Notes: generated by a model from the letters alone, not told the origin. 64,000 bases of DNA from Agrobacterium vitis (GCF_014926405.1 NZ_JACXXJ020000005.1:2981001-3045000), one strand, 5' to 3'; numbered from the stretch's first letter, positions 47,095 to 57,604 are shown. Numbers and translations: made by a program.

Positions 47095-48474
47095 ATGTCC
47101 TTAGATCGTGAAAAAGCGCACAGACAATCTCGTGTCGCCACTGCCAGCGGCTGGATTGGCTCCGCGCTGGAATATTATGATTTCTTCATTTACGCCACCG
47201 CCGCAGCGCTGGTTTTTCCTCAGCTGTTTTTTCCATCCGCAGATCCGACAACCGCAATCGTCGCATCACTGACGACCTATGGCGTGGGCTATGTCAGCCG
47301 CCCAATCGGTGCCTTCGTTCTGGGTCACATGGGCGACGTTTACGGACGTAAAAAAATGATGCTGACCTGCCTGTTTCTCATGGGCTTTTCGACACTGATG
47401 GTCGGCCTGTTGCCCACCTATGAGCAAATCGGCATCTGGGCTCCGATTTTTCTGGTCGTGCTTCGCCTGATCCAGGGCTTTGCTGTCGCCGGTGAAATTT
47501 CGGGTGCATCGTCAATGATTCTGGAACATGCACCAACCGGCCGACGGGGCTTTTTCGCATCCTTCGCACTTCAGGGCGTCCAGGCGGGACAGATTCTGGC
47601 TGCCGCCGTGTTTCTGCCGCTCGCCCACTATATGGAACCCGCAGCGTTCAACAGCTGGGGCTGGCGTATTCCCTTCCTCCTGTCGATCTTCGTGGTAATC
47701 GTCGGCTTTGTCATCCGCCGTCTGGTTGAGGAGACACCGACCTTCATCAACGCCAGCGAAAGTGGTGCGGTCCCGAAAGCGCCCATTGTCGAGGCTTTCC
47801 GCCATGGCTGGGCCGATATCATCCGCGTCATGTGCATGTCGCTTATGAACGTCATTCCAACGGTGACAACAGTGTTCGGCGCGGCCTATGCCGTGCAGCC
47901 AGCTTACGGTGTCGGCTTCAGCAAGGACGTCTACCTGTGGATTCCGGTTCTCGGCAATATTGTTGCCGTTCTGGTCATTCCCTTTATCGGCGGCCTTTCC
48001 GACCGTATTGGCCGCAGGCCACCGATCATCATCGGCGCATTGCTGTCTGGCGCTTTGTCGTTTGGCTATCTCTATGCGATCAGCATTCACAATGTCCCGA
48101 TGGCCATCGTCATGTCGCTGTTGATGTGGGGTGTGATCTATCAGGGATATAACGCCGTTTTCCCGTCATTCTATCCGGAATTGTTTCAGAGCCGCATCCG
48201 CGTCTCTTCAATGGCTATCGCGCAGAATGTCGGGACCGCGATCACGGCGCTGTTCCCGGCCCTGTTTACCGCCGTTGCACCGCCCGGCTCGCTGAATATT
48301 CCCATCGTCATCGGATGCTGGACGCTCGCCGTTACCGTGATCTCAGCACTGGCCGCACTCTCTGCCCGGGAAACCTACCGAATCAGTATCGATGAGCTGG
48401 GCAACAAGACGGCAAAGCCGATCAGCAAGGACGAGTATAATCGTATGCGTGCGCATTCCATGGCAAAGGCGTAG
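47095..48474 (+). CDS. MFS transporter, metabolite:H+ symporter (ShiA/ProP-like)
   Basis: This 459-residue permease has twelve predicted helices. The MHS-family N-terminus is SGWIGSALEYYDFFIYATAAALVFPQLFF, and the MFS loop motif GHMGDVYGRKKMM lies between helices 2 and 3, repeated as GGLSDRIGRRPP in the second half. Relatives import organic acids, shikimate, proline or betaine with protons; the substrate here is not determined. GGGAGGGAAC lies about 8 bases before the ATG. No regulator or catabolic gene adjoins it. Confidence 0.88.
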   Translation: MSLDREKAHRQSRVATASGWIGSALEYYDFFIYATAAALVFPQLFFPSADPTTAIVASLTTYGVGYVSRPIGAFVLGHMGDVYGRKKMMLTCLFLMGFSTLMVGLLPTYEQIGIWAPIFLVVLRLIQGFAVAGEISGASSMILEHAPTGRRGFFASFALQGVQAGQILAAAVFLPLAHYMEPAAFNSWGWRIPFLLSIFVVIVGFVIRRLVEETPTFINASESGAVPKAPIVEAFRHGWADIIRVMCMSLMNVIPTVTTVFGAAYAVQPAYGVGFSKDVYLWIPVLGNIVAVLVIPFIGGLSDRIGRRPPIIIGALLSGALSFGYLYAISIHNVPMAIVMSLLMWGVIYQGYNAVFPSFYPELFQSRIRVSSMAIAQNVGTAITALFPALFTAVAPPGSLNIPIVIGCWTLAVTVISALAALSARETYRISIDELGNKTAKPISKDEYNRMRAHSMAKA

Positions 48475-48504
48475 CCCAAACGCACTCGCGTTCAAACACA
48501 CGTT

Positions 48505-48546
48505 GCGACAGCATGATGCACCCTTCTGAATGCACCATGCTGTCGC
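48505..48546. terminator. Hairpin between convergent MFS and secreted-protein genes
   Basis: An 11-base perfect stem GCGACAGCATG / CATGCTGTCGC (48505-48515, 48536-48546), with an inner TGCA/TGCA, lies between two convergent stops. The T run is weak (TGTTTC). Confidence 0.6.
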
Positions 48547-48555
48547 TGTTTCAGA

Positions 48556-49026
48556 CTATTTCTTGACGATCGTCACGAACATCACGCCGCGCACCCGCAC
48601 AGTCATTTCACATTGCGGACCATCGGTGCGGTCGCAGAAATGCGGCGGCATTTTCAGCACGAAAACCTTGTTGCCGTAACGCTGGATGAAGTCATAGCCA
48701 AAGATCTTGGCGCTGGCGATCATCAGATAGCCGCCTTCCTTGACCTGGACATAGAAATTATAGGGGCAGCCTTCGGAATCGCAGTCGGGACCGCGCTTGC
48801 CATCGCAGGTCAGCGCGCCTTCGTTGACGATTGCATCGACAATGCCGTCATTGTTGATATCCAACCGGGTGACGTAGTTGTCATCGAACTCAGCTGTCTT
48901 GCAGACCTTACGGAAATGATCCTTCTCATAGATTTCCGGGTCACTGACCAATTGCTGTTGCGCCAGGGCGACCGAGGCAGACAGGGACAACAACAGGCAC
49001 AGGAGCAGGCGAAGAAGCAATTTCAC
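48556..49026 (-). CDS. Secreted Cys-rich hypothetical protein with an EF-hand-like loop
   Basis: This 156-residue protein has a Leu-rich signal peptide (KLLLRLLLCLLLSLSASVALA) and cleavage near ALA-QQQ. The mature part has several Cys (VCKTAEF, LTCDGKRGPDCDSEGC, HFCDRTDGPQC) suggesting disulfides. The loop DINNDGIVDAIV fits a DxNxDGxxD calcium-binding pattern. GTG at 49026 was chosen for an AAGG about 8 bases upstream and because it places the signal at the N-terminus; the frame stays open to 49104. The function is unknown. Confidence 0.72.
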   Translation of the reverse strand: MKLLLRLLLCLLLSLSASVALAQQQLVSDPEIYEKDHFRKVCKTAEFDDNYVTRLDINNDGIVDAIVNEGALTCDGKRGPDCDSEGCPYNFYVQVKEGGYLMIASAKIFGYDFIQRYGNKVFVLKMPPHFCDRTDGPQCEMTVRVRGVMFVTIVKK

Positions 49027-49326
49027 GGCATGAACCTTCGATAGGATTGCAGCCCTATGGCGAGAACGAAAATCTAGCGCATTACGGACCATCCGCACTG
49101 CCAAAGATCCCGATAGCGCAATCAGCTTGCGCCGCCCTTGCGATCAATCTTGTTTGCGACGGCCCGGTTGGCGGTGATTGGTTGGCGCAGGAAAGGGCGA
49201 CACTTATTGAAACCGCAATCCTTATGCCTTGGGTAACGCATGATATTGTAAAATAGCCCGCATCCACCCCAGCGCCGCACATTTCGCGTCCATTCATCGG
49301 CAGATCATCGCAACGTCAGGGCCACT

Positions 49327-49962
49327 ATGTCGCTTCTTCTTTATCTGGATTATGCAGGCGTTGCGCTATTTGCCGCCACGGGGGCTTTGGCCGCCTCGCG
49401 CAAACAGCTGGATCTGATCGGCTTTCTGTTTTTTGCCACCGTCACCGGCACAGGCGGCGGCACGGTGCGCGATATCATTCTTGGGCGCCTACCGGTGTTT
49501 TGGGTGGTCAACCCGAGCTATATTCTGATCTGCTGCGCTGTCGGCGTGCTGGTGTTCTTCACCGCGCATCTGGTGGAATCACGCTACAAGCTGCTGATCT
49601 GGCTGGATGCCATCGGGCTTTCCGCCTATTGCGTGATGGGAGCCGCCAAGGGCATGGCCGCGACAGGCTCGCCCACCATCGCCATCGTCACAGGCATGAT
49701 GACGGCCACCTTGGGCGGCGTGCTGCGTGATTTGCTGGCCAATGAGCCTTCAGTGTTGCTGCGACCGGAAGTTTATATCACCGCAGCCTTGATCGGTGCC
49801 TGTGTATTTACCGGGGCCTTCATGCTGGCCGTGCCCTTATACTGGGCTTGCGCAGGTGGGATGCTGGCAGCCTTTCTGGTGCGTGGCGGCGCGCTGTATT
49901 TCGGCTGGACATTTCCAAGATACGGCCATCAGGCTGGACGCCATCCCGATGACGTGATGTGA
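49327..49962 (+). CDS. TRIC-family / UPF0126 (YadS-like) membrane protein
   Basis: This 211-residue protein is built of two repeated halves of three helices plus one. Each half has the glycine-rich motif of the family: GTGGGTVRDIILGRLPVFWV and TATLGGVLRDLLANEPSVLL. Bacterial relatives are trimeric cation channels of the TRIC superfamily, while some were suggested to be glycine-linked. It is convergent with irr, 30 bases away. Confidence 0.9.
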   Translation: MSLLLYLDYAGVALFAATGALAASRKQLDLIGFLFFATVTGTGGGTVRDIILGRLPVFWVVNPSYILICCAVGVLVFFTAHLVESRYKLLIWLDAIGLSAYCVMGAAKGMAATGSPTIAIVTGMMTATLGGVLRDLLANEPSVLLRPEVYITAALIGACVFTGAFMLAVPLYWACAGGMLAAFLVRGGALYFGWTFPRYGHQAGRHPDDVM

Positions 49963-49992
49963 ACCCGATATGGTCGGTAACAGGTTTTGAGA

Positions 49993-50409
49993 TCAGGCCT
50001 TGGGACGCAGCCGGATCACCACGTCAACATGAGAAATTTCCATGCCTTCAGGCGGGGCAGGCAGGTTGCCGATTTCGATATTGCTGACCGGAATATCCAG
50101 AACCTCGTTGCGGCCCTCCACGAAAAAGTGGTGGTGGTCCGACACGTTGGTATCGAAATAGGTCTTGTTGCTCTCAACCGCCAGAACCCGGATCATGCCG
50201 GCCTCGGTAAACTGATGAAGCGTGTTATAGACGGTGGCGAGGGACACAGGCACGTCGGCGGCAACCGCTTCTTCGTGCAATTCCTCGACGGTCAGATGCC
50301 GGTCTCCCTTGGCAAACAACAGCGAAGCCAAGGCAACCCTCTGCCGTGTCGGCCTCAGGCCCGACCGACGCAGTTTTGCTTCCACGTCCCTAGAGGCTTG
50401 CGCCATCAT
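49993..50409 (-). CDS. irr: Iron response regulator Irr (Fur family)
   Basis: This 138-residue Fur-family repressor has a winged-helix domain (LRPTRQRVALASLLFAKGDRHLTVEELHEEA and VSLATVYNTLHQFTEAGM). The dimerisation half has the Irr-type triple His SDHHHFFVEGRNEVLDIPVS. It lacks the N-terminal heme motif of Bradyrhizobium Irr, as in other Rhizobiaceae. In low iron it represses iron-using and storage genes through ICE sites; one such site lies before mbfA at 43 kb. GGAG is 9 bases before the ATG. It is divergent from fabA. Confidence 0.9.
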   Translation of the reverse strand: MMAQASRDVEAKLRRSGLRPTRQRVALASLLFAKGDRHLTVEELHEEAVAADVPVSLATVYNTLHQFTEAGMIRVLAVESNKTYFDTNVSDHHHFFVEGRNEVLDIPVSNIEIGNLPAPPEGMEISHVDVVIRLRPKA

Positions 50410-50716
50410 ACCGGCGATCTCCGCATTGTCCCTTGAAATCTCACTGTCATCGTACTGATATACCTGCTGACGGGCCTGCTTTCAATAGTTTGACGGCGGG
50501 TAAATCCAGTGAAAGCCCTTATATTGAGGCGGTTGACCGATTTTAGCACTGGTGGAGTATGGACGCTTCCTGTATTCGGTCGGCGGAAAGCGGCCAGGAC
50601 AGAGGCCATACGACACTGCGTAAAGCGTTGGAATGAATTGGCATCGGCTTCAATTCGTCGCCATCTTGCTTTAAGTCTCCTAAGCGGAACGCCTGAAGGG
50701 GGGAATTGAAAGACCG
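50410..50716. other. Divergent irr/fabA intergenic region
   Basis: These 307 bases should hold promoters for irr and the fab operon. TTGACC at 50533-50538 is followed after 17 bases by AGTATG, a weak candidate for fabA. No ICE inverted repeat is seen here, so autoregulation by Irr through that motif is not supported. Confidence 0.45.
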
Positions 50717-51232
50717 ATGAACGAAAAACAGACAAGCTATAATTACGACGAGATTCTCGCCTGCGGTCGGGGTGAACTGTTCGGCCAGGGCAATGCGCAA
50801 TTGCCGCTGCCGCCCATGCTGATGTTCAATCGCATCACCGATATTTCGGAAACCGGTGGCCCACATGACAAGGGCTATATCCGCGCCGAGTTTGACATCA
50901 CCTCCGATCTCTGGTTCTTCCCCTGCCACTTCCAGGGCGATCCGGTCATGCCGGGATGCCTTGGCCTGGATGCCATGTGGCAATTGACCGGCTTTTACCT
51001 CGGCTGGCTGGGCGAACCCGGCAAGGGCCGGGCGATCTCGACAGGCGAAGTGAAATTCACCGGCATGGTTACGCCCTCCACCAAGCTGGTGGAATATGGC
51101 ATCGACTTCAAGCGCGTCATGCGCGGGCGTCTGGTGCTGGGCATTGCCGACGGCTGGATGAAGGCCGATGGCGAGGTCATCTACAAGGCAACTGATCTGC
51201 GTGTCGGGCTTTTCAAGGAAAAGGCCGACTGA
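50717..51232 (+). CDS. fabA: 3-hydroxydecanoyl-ACP dehydratase/isomerase
   Basis: This 171-residue hot-dog-fold enzyme dehydrates 3-hydroxydecanoyl-ACP and isomerises the product, starting unsaturated fatty acid synthesis. The catalytic His is in [15 protein letters not shown] and the Asp in [13 protein letters not shown]. It starts the fabA-fabB-fabI operon. A purine-rich stretch (AAGGGGGGAA, 50696-50705) lies about 11 bases before the ATG. Length equals E. coli FabA. Confidence 0.96.
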
Positions 51233-51266
51233 GCGCATCACCCCCATCAAGCAAAAGGTCGATTAC

Positions 51267-52490
51267 ATGAGACGGGTAGTAGTTACGGGTCTGGGCATTG
51301 TGTCCTCCATCGGCAACAATGCCGCGGAAGTCACAGCATCTCTTCGCGACGCCAGGTCCGGCATTTCCTTTTCTCCCGATTTTGCCGAGCATGGCTTCAA
51401 ATGCCAGGTCTGGGGTCAACCTTCACTGGACACGACCGACCTTGTCGACCGTCGTGCCATGCGCTTCCTGTCACAGGGCGGCGCCTGGAACCATGTGGCG
51501 ATGAAGCAGGCGATTGCCGATTCGGGCCTGGAGGAAAAGGATTATTCCGCCAACGAGCGCACCGGCATCATCATGGGCTCGGGCGGTCCGTCGACCCGGC
51601 AAATCGTCGAGGCGGCCGATATTACCCGCCAGAACAAAAGCCCGAAGCGCATCGGACCGTTCGCCGTGCCAAAGGCCATGTCATCGACGGCATCGGCGAC
51701 GCTTGCCACCTGGTTCAAGATCCACGGCGTCAACTACTCGATCTCGTCCGCTTGCTCGACCTCGGCCCATTGCATCGGCAATGCCGCTGAAATGATCCAA
51801 TGGGGCAAGCAGGATATCATGTTCGCAGGCGGCCATGAGGATCTTGATTGGTCGATGTCCGACCTGTTCGATGCCATGGGCGCCATGTCCACCAAATACA
51901 ACGAGACGCCGGCTCTGGCTTCGCGTGCCTATGACACCAACCGCGATGGCTTCGTCATCGCTGGCGGCGCAGGCGTGCTGGTTCTGGAAGAACTGGAACA
52001 TGCCAAGGCGCGTGGCGCCAAGATCTATGCCGAACTCACCGGCTATGGCGCGACCTCGGACGGTTACGACATGGTCGCTCCGTCTGGCGAAGGCGCTATC
52101 CGCTGCATGCGCCAGGCGCTCTCAACCGTTAAAGGCGACGTGGATTACATCAATACCCACGGCACATCGACACCGGTGGGCGACAGCAAGGAAATCGGCG
52201 CGATCCGCACCGTATTTGGCGATAAAATCCCACCGATCCAGTCCACCAAATCGCTGACCGGCCATTCGCTGGGAGCGGCAGGCGTACAGGAATCGATCTA
52301 CGGCCTGCTGATGATGCAGGAAGGCTTTATTGGCGAAAGCGCCCATATTACCGAGCTCGATCCAGAATTCGAAGGCGTGCCGGTCGTGCGCAAACGGATC
52401 GACAATGCCAAGATCGACATAGTGCTGTCCAATTCCTTTGGTTTTGGTGGAACGAATGCGACGCTGGTGTTCCAGCGTCATAATGGATGA
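51267..52490 (+). CDS. fabB: 3-oxoacyl-ACP synthase I
   Basis: This 407-residue condensing enzyme elongates the cis-3-decenoyl-ACP made by FabA. The active-site triad is Cys in [16 protein letters not shown], His in [11 protein letters not shown] and His in [28 protein letters not shown] is the usual N-terminus; a longer frame upstream overlaps fabA and is not conserved. It overlaps fabI by 4 bases. Confidence 0.96.
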   Translation: MRRVVVTGLGIVSSIGNNAAEVTASLRDARSGISFSPDFAEHGFKCQVWGQPSLDTTDLVDRRAMRFLSQGGAWNHVAMKQAIADSGLEEKDYSANERTGIIMGSGGPSTRQIVEAADITRQNKSPKRIGPFAVPKAMSSTASATLATWFKIHGVNYSISSACSTSAHCIGNAAEMIQWGKQDIMFAGGHEDLDWSMSDLFDAMGAMSTKYNETPALASRAYDTNRDGFVIAGGAGVLVLEELEHAKARGAKIYAELTGYGATSDGYDMVAPSGEGAIRCMRQALSTVKGDVDYINTHGTSTPVGDSKEIGAIRTVFGDKIPPIQSTKSLTGHSLGAAGVQESIYGLLMMQEGFIGESAHITELDPEFEGVPVVRKRIDNAKIDIVLSNSFGFGGTNATLVFQRHNG

Positions 52491-53302
52491 CAGCGATGAT
52501 CGCTTCCATGCAAGGTAAACGCGGGCTCATCATGGGCGTTGCGAACAATCACTCGATTGCCTGGGGCATTTCCCAGGCTCTCGCCTCAGCTGGTGCCGAA
52601 CTGGCCTTCACCTATCAGGGCGAAGCGCTTGGCAAGCGCGTCATGCCGCTGGCCGCCCAGCTCGGCTCGGATTTTGTTCTGCCGTGTGATGTTGAGGACC
52701 TTGCCTCTGTTGATGCGACCTTCGCCGCGCTGAAAGAGCGCTGGGGCAAGCTTGATTTTGTCGTCCACGCCATCGGCTTTTCCGACAAGAACGAGCTGAA
52801 AGGCCTCTATGCCGACACATCGAGGGAAAATTTCACCCGTACCATGGTGATCTCCTGCTTCTCCTTCACGGAAATTGCCCGGCGTGCAGCCCACCTTATG
52901 CCAGACGGCGGATCGCTGCTGACGCTCACCTATGGCGGCTCCACACGGGTCATTCCTAATTACAACGTTATGGGCGTTGCAAAGGCGGCGCTGGAATCCT
53001 CGATGCGCTATCTTGCCAGCGATTACGGCCCGCGCGGCATTCGCGTCAACGCCCTTTCGGCTGGCCCGGTCCGCACACTTGCCGGTGCAGGCATTTCCGA
53101 TGCAAGGGCCATCTTCAGCTGGAACCAGAAGAATGCGCCGCTGCGCCGCACACCCACCATCGAGGATATCGGCGGGTCGGCTATCTATCTGCTGTCGGAT
53201 CTGTCCAGATGTGTGACAGGCGAAATCCATTACGTCGATGGTGGCTATAATATCACGTCACTGCCAGCTCTGGGCGTGCTGCGCAGCAACGACGCTGAAT
53301 AG
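52487..53302 (+). CDS. fabI: Enoyl-ACP reductase (NADH)
   Basis: This 271-residue short-chain reductase has the FabI N-terminal [20 protein letters not shown] and the active-site Tyr and Lys in [31 protein letters not shown] lies near the C-terminus. It completes each elongation cycle and is the triclosan target in related enzymes. Its ATG overlaps the fabB stop by 4 bases; ATGs at 52496 and 52508 are alternatives. Rhizobia often carry a second FabI, which could not be checked here. Confidence 0.95.
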   Translation: MTAMIASMQGKRGLIMGVANNHSIAWGISQALASAGAELAFTYQGEALGKRVMPLAAQLGSDFVLPCDVEDLASVDATFAALKERWGKLDFVVHAIGFSDKNELKGLYADTSRENFTRTMVISCFSFTEIARRAAHLMPDGGSLLTLTYGGSTRVIPNYNVMGVAKAALESSMRYLASDYGPRGIRVNALSAGPVRTLAGAGISDARAIFSWNQKNAPLRRTPTIEDIGGSAIYLLSDLSRCVTGEIHYVDGGYNITSLPALGVLRSNDAE

Positions 53303-53321
53303 AGTATAATGACTATTGAAC

Positions 53322-53359
53322 AAAAAAGGCGCCAGGATCTCTCCCGGCGCCTTTTTTTT
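53322..53359. terminator. Intrinsic terminator, bidirectional (fabI / rsmC-like gene)
   Basis: AAAAAAGGCGCC / GGCGCCTTTTTTTT (stem 53328-53333, 53346-53351) with a 12-base loop lies between convergent genes. Confidence 0.93.
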
Positions 53360-53372
53360 GTAATCGTTCGGC

Positions 53373-54389
53373 TTATTTCTTCGCCCACAGCACCTTGTAG
53401 CGTGCATTGCGGCAGGTCTCGCCATGCTGACGAAAATTGGCCCCCAGAACCGGCTCATAGGCCAGGCCGCGATTGGCCACCATCAGCAGATCTCCGCCAC
53501 CGCGCAAAGCATCCGCCGCCGCTTTGATCATTGCCTCGCCAATCGATGGCTCCGTCGCATGGCCTTCGTGGAAGGGCGGGTTCATGATGACCAAATCGTA
53601 TTTTTCCTTGGGCGGTTCAGTACCCAGATCCTGCCAGAAGAACCGTGCCGTCAGATGAGGGCAGTTACGGGCCAGGTTTTTCTTGGCCTGTTCCAGCGAA
53701 TCGTAATTGGCCTCGAACAGGTCGATCCGGTTGGTGCGCCGTGCCTTCTCGGCCAGCATCACCGACAGATAGCCCCAACCAGCGCCGAAATCGGCGGCAT
53801 TGCCATCGAAATCCTCCGGCAACCGGCTGACCAGCAGTTCAGAACCGGGATCGGCATGCATATGGGAAAACTGCCCGGCATAGGTTTCAAACCGCCCCTC
53901 GACCATGACCGGCTTGGAAGCGAGCGCGGCAACCGCAGCAGTCTTATCCTCCGGCACGGTGAACCACACGGCAATGCCGTGATATTTTGGCAGCGATTGC
54001 GGCTCAAGGCCAAGACGGTCTATCTGCTTGCGCAGCGGCTGAATCCCATCTTCCTTGGCACCGGCCACAATGATGACGCCACCGGCTCGGACACGCGCCA
54101 GCGCTTCGGCGACGCGGTTTTCGTTGAGACCCTTGTGCTTGCCAGCCAAAACCAGCGCGCCGTCATAATCCTCACCTGCGACAACAGCAACCGGCGTCTG
54201 ACGGGCTGCCTGCAGGCGGCGAAAATCGGGGCGGAAACCTTGGACCACCGTCAATTCGGCACCAAAGCCTTCCGGCTTCACGAAGCCTGCCTCGGCGCCG
54301 AGAAACAGGAAGCGTTCGTCTTCACCTGGAAGAGCAACAGCTTCGGTGACAAAGGGATGGAAAATGGTCTTCAGTGTTTCGCGGCTCAT
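53373..54389 (-). CDS. Class I SAM methyltransferase, RsmC-like
   Basis: This 338-residue protein has two related halves, like RsmC, which methylates G1207 of 16S rRNA. The C-terminal half holds the SAM fold (DGNAADFGAGWGYLSVMLAE) and the N6/N2 methyltransferase motif IMNPPFHEG. The N-terminal half is degenerate. Whether the target is G1207 or G1835 (RlmG type) is not certain. It stands alone, converging on fabI. Confidence 0.85.
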   Translation of the reverse strand: MSRETLKTIFHPFVTEAVALPGEDERFLFLGAEAGFVKPEGFGAELTVVQGFRPDFRRLQAARQTPVAVVAGEDYDGALVLAGKHKGLNENRVAEALARVRAGGVIIVAGAKEDGIQPLRKQIDRLGLEPQSLPKYHGIAVWFTVPEDKTAAVAALASKPVMVEGRFETYAGQFSHMHADPGSELLVSRLPEDFDGNAADFGAGWGYLSVMLAEKARRTNRIDLFEANYDSLEQAKKNLARNCPHLTARFFWQDLGTEPPKEKYDLVIMNPPFHEGHATEPSIGEAMIKAAADALRGGGDLLMVANRGLAYEPVLGANFRQHGETCRNARYKVLWAKK

Positions 54390-54477
54390 GGCTCGGCAAT
54401 CTCGTGATTAGACTCAGTCGGTTTCATGGCGAAACAGACAGTTTCTATTTTCTCTTGTTTTCGTTTGTCTTGAGAGA

Positions 54478-54504
54478 ACCGGTTTTCACGTTTCCCTGAC
54501 AAAC
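54478..54504 (+). repeat. 27-base dispersed element, copy 2
   Basis: It starts ACCGGTTTTCACGTTT and ends CCTGACAAAC. It is 23/27 identical to 8074-8100, in the spacer between the RsmC-like gene and the end of pnp. Confidence 0.55.
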
Positions 54505-54512
54505 TCCCGGAT

Positions 54513-54543
54513 AAAAAAAGGCGCGGAAAATCTCCCGCGCCTT
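54513..54543 (-). terminator. Intrinsic terminator after pnp
   Basis: On the minus strand GGCGCGG / CCGCGCC (54535-54541 with 54520-54526) is followed by TTTTTTT, 19 bases after the pnp stop. Confidence 0.92.
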
Positions 54544-54562
54544 GTCATAGGATTACCCCCGC

Positions 54563-56707
54563 TTATTCAGCGGCAGCGTCGCCTTCGGCCTTCTTGTCGC
54601 CGACGATTTCCTTGCCGGTTGCCTGATCGACAACCTTCATGGACAGACGAACCTTGCCGCGCTCATCAAAGCCCATCAGCTTGACCCAAACCTTGTCGCC
54701 TTCCTTGACCACATCCTGGGTCTTGGCAACGCGGTCTACAGCCAGCTGGCTGATGTGGACGAGGCCGTCACGCGAACCGAAGAAATTGACGAAAGCGCCG
54801 AAGTCAGCAGTCTTGACGACCGTGCCTTCATAGACAACGCCGATTTCAGGCTCGGCAACGATCGAGTGAATCCACTTGCGGGCGGCTTCGATTTCCTTGC
54901 CGGAAGCAGAGGCGATCTTGATCGTACCATCGTCTTCGATGTTGATCTTGGCGCCGGTTTTTTCGACGATTTCGCGGATAACCTTGCCGCCGGAACCGAT
55001 GACTTCACGGATCTTATCGACCGGGATGGTCATGACTTCGATGCGCGGTGCAAATTCACCGAGCTGCGAGCGACCTTCGGTGATGGCATTGGCCATTTCG
55101 CCGAGGATGTGCTTGCGGCCATTCTGGGCCTGCGCCAGGGCAACCTTCATGATCTCTTCGGTAATACCGGCGATCTTGATGTCCATCTGCAACGAGGTGA
55201 TACCGGCTTCGGTGCCTGCTACCTTGAAGTCCATGTCACCGAGATGATCTTCATCGCCGAGAATGTCGGAGAGAACGGCAAAACGCTCGCCTTCCAGGAT
55301 CAGGCCCATGGCGATACCAGCAACCGGCTTGGCCAGCGGAACACCCGCATCCATCAGCGCCAGCGAGGTGCCGCAAACGGTTGCCATCGAGGACGAGCCG
55401 TTCGATTCGGTGATCTCGGAGACGACACGCAGCGTGTAGGGGAACTGTTCAGGCGAAGGCAGCATCGGGCGAATGGCGCGCCATGCCAGCTTGCCATGGC
55501 CGATTTCGCGGCGGCCCGGGGAGCCCATGCGGCCAGTTTCACCAACCGAATAGGGAGGGAAGTTGTAATGCAGAAGGAAGCGTTCCTTGTACATGCCCGT
55601 CAGGCTGTCAACATACTGCTCATCTTCGCCAGTGCCGAGCGTGGCAACCACGATGGCCTGGGTTTCGCCGCGGGTAAACAGCGCCGAACCGTGCGTGCGC
55701 GGCAGGATGCCGACTTCGGAGACAATCGCACGGACCGTTTCAAGATCACGGCCATCGATACGGCTCTTGGTGTCGAGAATGTTCCAGCGAACGATCTTGG
55801 CTTGCAGGTGCTTGAAGACCGCACCGATCACTTCGTTGGTGTATTTAGGCTCTGCACCCTCTGGGAAGAAGTGTGCCTTGACCTTGGCCTTTACGGCATC
55901 GACGGCCGTATAACGATCAGCCTTCTGGGTGATCTTGTAGGCGTCGCGCAGTTCGGCTTCGGCAATCGAGAGCATTTCGGCTTCGAGAGCGGAATGATCT
56001 TCCGGTTCGAATTCGCGCGGCTCCTTGGCAGCCACTTCGGCGAGCTTGATGATCGCGTCGATGACCGGCTGGAAGCCACGGTGACCGAACATGACAGCGC
56101 CGAGCATGACGTCTTCGTTCAGTTCCTTGGCTTCGGATTCAACCATCAGCACGGCATCTTGCGTACCGGCAACCACGAGGTCGAGAACGGACTCATCCAT
56201 CTCGTCGAGATGCGGGTTGAGGACGTATTCGCCATTGATATAGCCGACGCGTGCGCCGCCGACCGGGCCCATGAACGGTACGCCAGACAGTGTCAGGGCA
56301 GCCGAAGCGGCAACCATCGACAGAACGTCCGGATCGTTTTCAAGGTCGTGCTGAATAACGGTCACGACGACCTGGGTGTCGTTCTTGTAGCCTTCTGGGA
56401 AGAGCGGGCGGATCGGGCGGTCGATCAGACGGGAAACCAGGGTTTCCTTTTCGCTCGGACGGCCTTCGCGCTTGAAATAGCCACCCGGGATCTTACCGGC
56501 GGCATAGGTCTTTTCCTGATAGTTGACGGTGAGCGGGAAGAAATCCTGACCCGGCTTCGGCGACTTGGCGGAAACGACGGTGGCCAGAACAACGGTTTCG
56601 CCGTAGCTGGCGAGAACGGCGCCGTCAGCCTGACGGGCGATCTTGCCGGTTTCCAGCTTCAGCGGCCGGCCGGCCCACTCGATTTCAACGCTGTGAACAT
56701 TAAACAT
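54563..56707 (-). CDS. pnp: Polyribonucleotide nucleotidyltransferase (PNPase)
   Basis: This 714-residue 3'-5' phosphorolytic exoribonuclease has two RNase PH domains, the second with [38 protein letters not shown] domain ([20 protein letters not shown], about 560) and an S1 domain ([28 protein letters not shown], about 625) follow. The start [11 protein letters not shown] has AAGGA about 7 bases upstream; a frame open to 56794 lacks family similarity. It follows rpsO, with a hairpin between, as in many bacteria. Confidence 0.96.
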   Translation of the reverse strand: MFNVHSVEIEWAGRPLKLETGKIARQADGAVLASYGETVVLATVVSAKSPKPGQDFFPLTVNYQEKTYAAGKIPGGYFKREGRPSEKETLVSRLIDRPIRPLFPEGYKNDTQVVVTVIQHDLENDPDVLSMVAASAALTLSGVPFMGPVGGARVGYINGEYVLNPHLDEMDESVLDLVVAGTQDAVLMVESEAKELNEDVMLGAVMFGHRGFQPVIDAIIKLAEVAAKEPREFEPEDHSALEAEMLSIAEAELRDAYKITQKADRYTAVDAVKAKVKAHFFPEGAEPKYTNEVIGAVFKHLQAKIVRWNILDTKSRIDGRDLETVRAIVSEVGILPRTHGSALFTRGETQAIVVATLGTGEDEQYVDSLTGMYKERFLLHYNFPPYSVGETGRMGSPGRREIGHGKLAWRAIRPMLPSPEQFPYTLRVVSEITESNGSSSMATVCGTSLALMDAGVPLAKPVAGIAMGLILEGERFAVLSDILGDEDHLGDMDFKVAGTEAGITSLQMDIKIAGITEEIMKVALAQAQNGRKHILGEMANAITEGRSQLGEFAPRIEVMTIPVDKIREVIGSGGKVIREIVEKTGAKINIEDDGTIKIASASGKEIEAARKWIHSIVAEPEIGVVYEGTVVKTADFGAFVNFFGSRDGLVHISQLAVDRVAKTQDVVKEGDKVWVKLMGFDERGKVRLSMKVVDQATGKEIVGDKKAEGDAAAE

Positions 56708-57130
56708 ATCTTGTCCTTCATATGCGCTGGCGGCTTTTCTGCCAAAAACATCAAAGCCGCAGTCAGACGCATCGTGCTGAACCATCACGGGCAAGACAGC
56801 GGGAGGCTTCTATCGATCCATGCGGACCATCCGGCGCCTTTCGGCTGAAGCGTCCAACAATCCTGCCCCATGACAGGCCATCGGTTGTCGTCGGCAGTAC
56901 CGGCCCATCCGGACTGCCTGGTTTGCAACGCCTTGCGCTTTTCAAAGCCCATGGCAAGTTGCAACATCTCCATGCATCGCATGGATTTTCCCGGATCCAT
57001 ATGACCCAGGTTTCATTCAGTCTGTCAGCGGGCAAAATTGCCGCGCAAACCTTTCAAGCCGGAGCCTTTTCAGCGCCCCGGAAAAAGTACCGGCGGGTCC
57101 TTCCTTATCGGAAGCCCGCCGGTCCAGTCT
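56708..57130. other. rpsO-pnp intergenic region
   Basis: These 423 bases contain the rpsO terminator at 57081-57123 and otherwise no credible gene. The remainder should include a pnp promoter and 5' leader, which in E. coli is the site of RNase III-dependent PNPase autocontrol. No strong long duplex was found here by eye. Confidence 0.5.
57081..57123 (-). terminator. Intrinsic terminator after rpsO
   Basis: On the minus strand ACCGGCGGG / CCCGCCGGT (57115-57123 with 57089-57097), with an inner CTTCC/GGAAG, is followed by ACTTTTTCC. It begins 8 bases after the rpsO stop and may be read through into pnp. Confidence 0.85.
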
Positions 57131-57400
57131 TTAGCGGCGAATGCCGAGGCTCGCAATCAGCTTGCTGTAACGGCCTTCGTCCTTCTTCTTCAGATAATCA
57201 AGAAGCGAACGGCGGGTGGATACCAGCGTCAGAAGGCCACGACGGGAGTGGTTGTCCTTCTTGTGGCCCTTGAAGTGCTCGGTCAGGTTGGTGATCCGCT
57301 CGGTCAGGATAGCGACCTGGACTTCCGGCGAACCAGTGTCGCCTTCGTTGGTTGCGTATTCCTTGATGAGGGCTGACTTGCGCTCTGCAGTAATCGACAT
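57131..57400 (-). CDS. rpsO: 30S ribosomal protein S15
   Basis: This 89-residue S15 starts [30 protein letters not shown] and has the 16S rRNA-binding [29 protein letters not shown]. The start at 57400 has AAGGA 7 bases upstream. It lies between truB and pnp in the usual cluster order. Confidence 0.97.
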   Translation of the reverse strand: MSITAERKSALIKEYATNEGDTGSPEVQVAILTERITNLTEHFKGHKKDNHSRRGLLTLVSTRRSLLDYLKKKDEGRYSKLIASLGIRR

Positions 57401-57574
57401 CGTATGTCCTTTCTTAAAAGGGAGGATTCGGACGCCTGCGGCCGGGATGTCGTCCAGCGGAGGCCATGAATGCACGCATAGTTCTGCAATGCTGGGGCCG
57501 CCTATATACTATTCCCGCAGCCAAGGGAAGAGGCGCGCTCAGCCACCTGACCGCGCCGCAAGCATGGGGCTTTC

Positions 57575-57592
57575 CCGTCCAACAACGGACGG
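57575..57592 (-). terminator. Weak hairpin after truB
   Basis: CCGTCC / GGACGG (57575-57580, 57587-57592) with A/T flanks lies 13 bases after the truB stop. There is no T run, so termination is probably partial. Confidence 0.4.
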
Positions 57593-57604
57593 AAAAGCTG
57601 AATT

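Noticed and set aside
50509..50709. 66-codon plus-strand frame between irr and fabA
   Set aside because: No ribosome site; it overlaps the expected promoters of both genes and has no recognisable features.
54755..56848. 697-codon open frame antisense to pnp
   Set aside because: Same phase relation to a strongly biased housekeeping gene; the translation is low-complexity and unlike any family.
56763..57035. 90-codon frame upstream of pnp
   Set aside because: No ribosome site, no family match, Cys/Trp/Arg-rich composition typical of chance frames.
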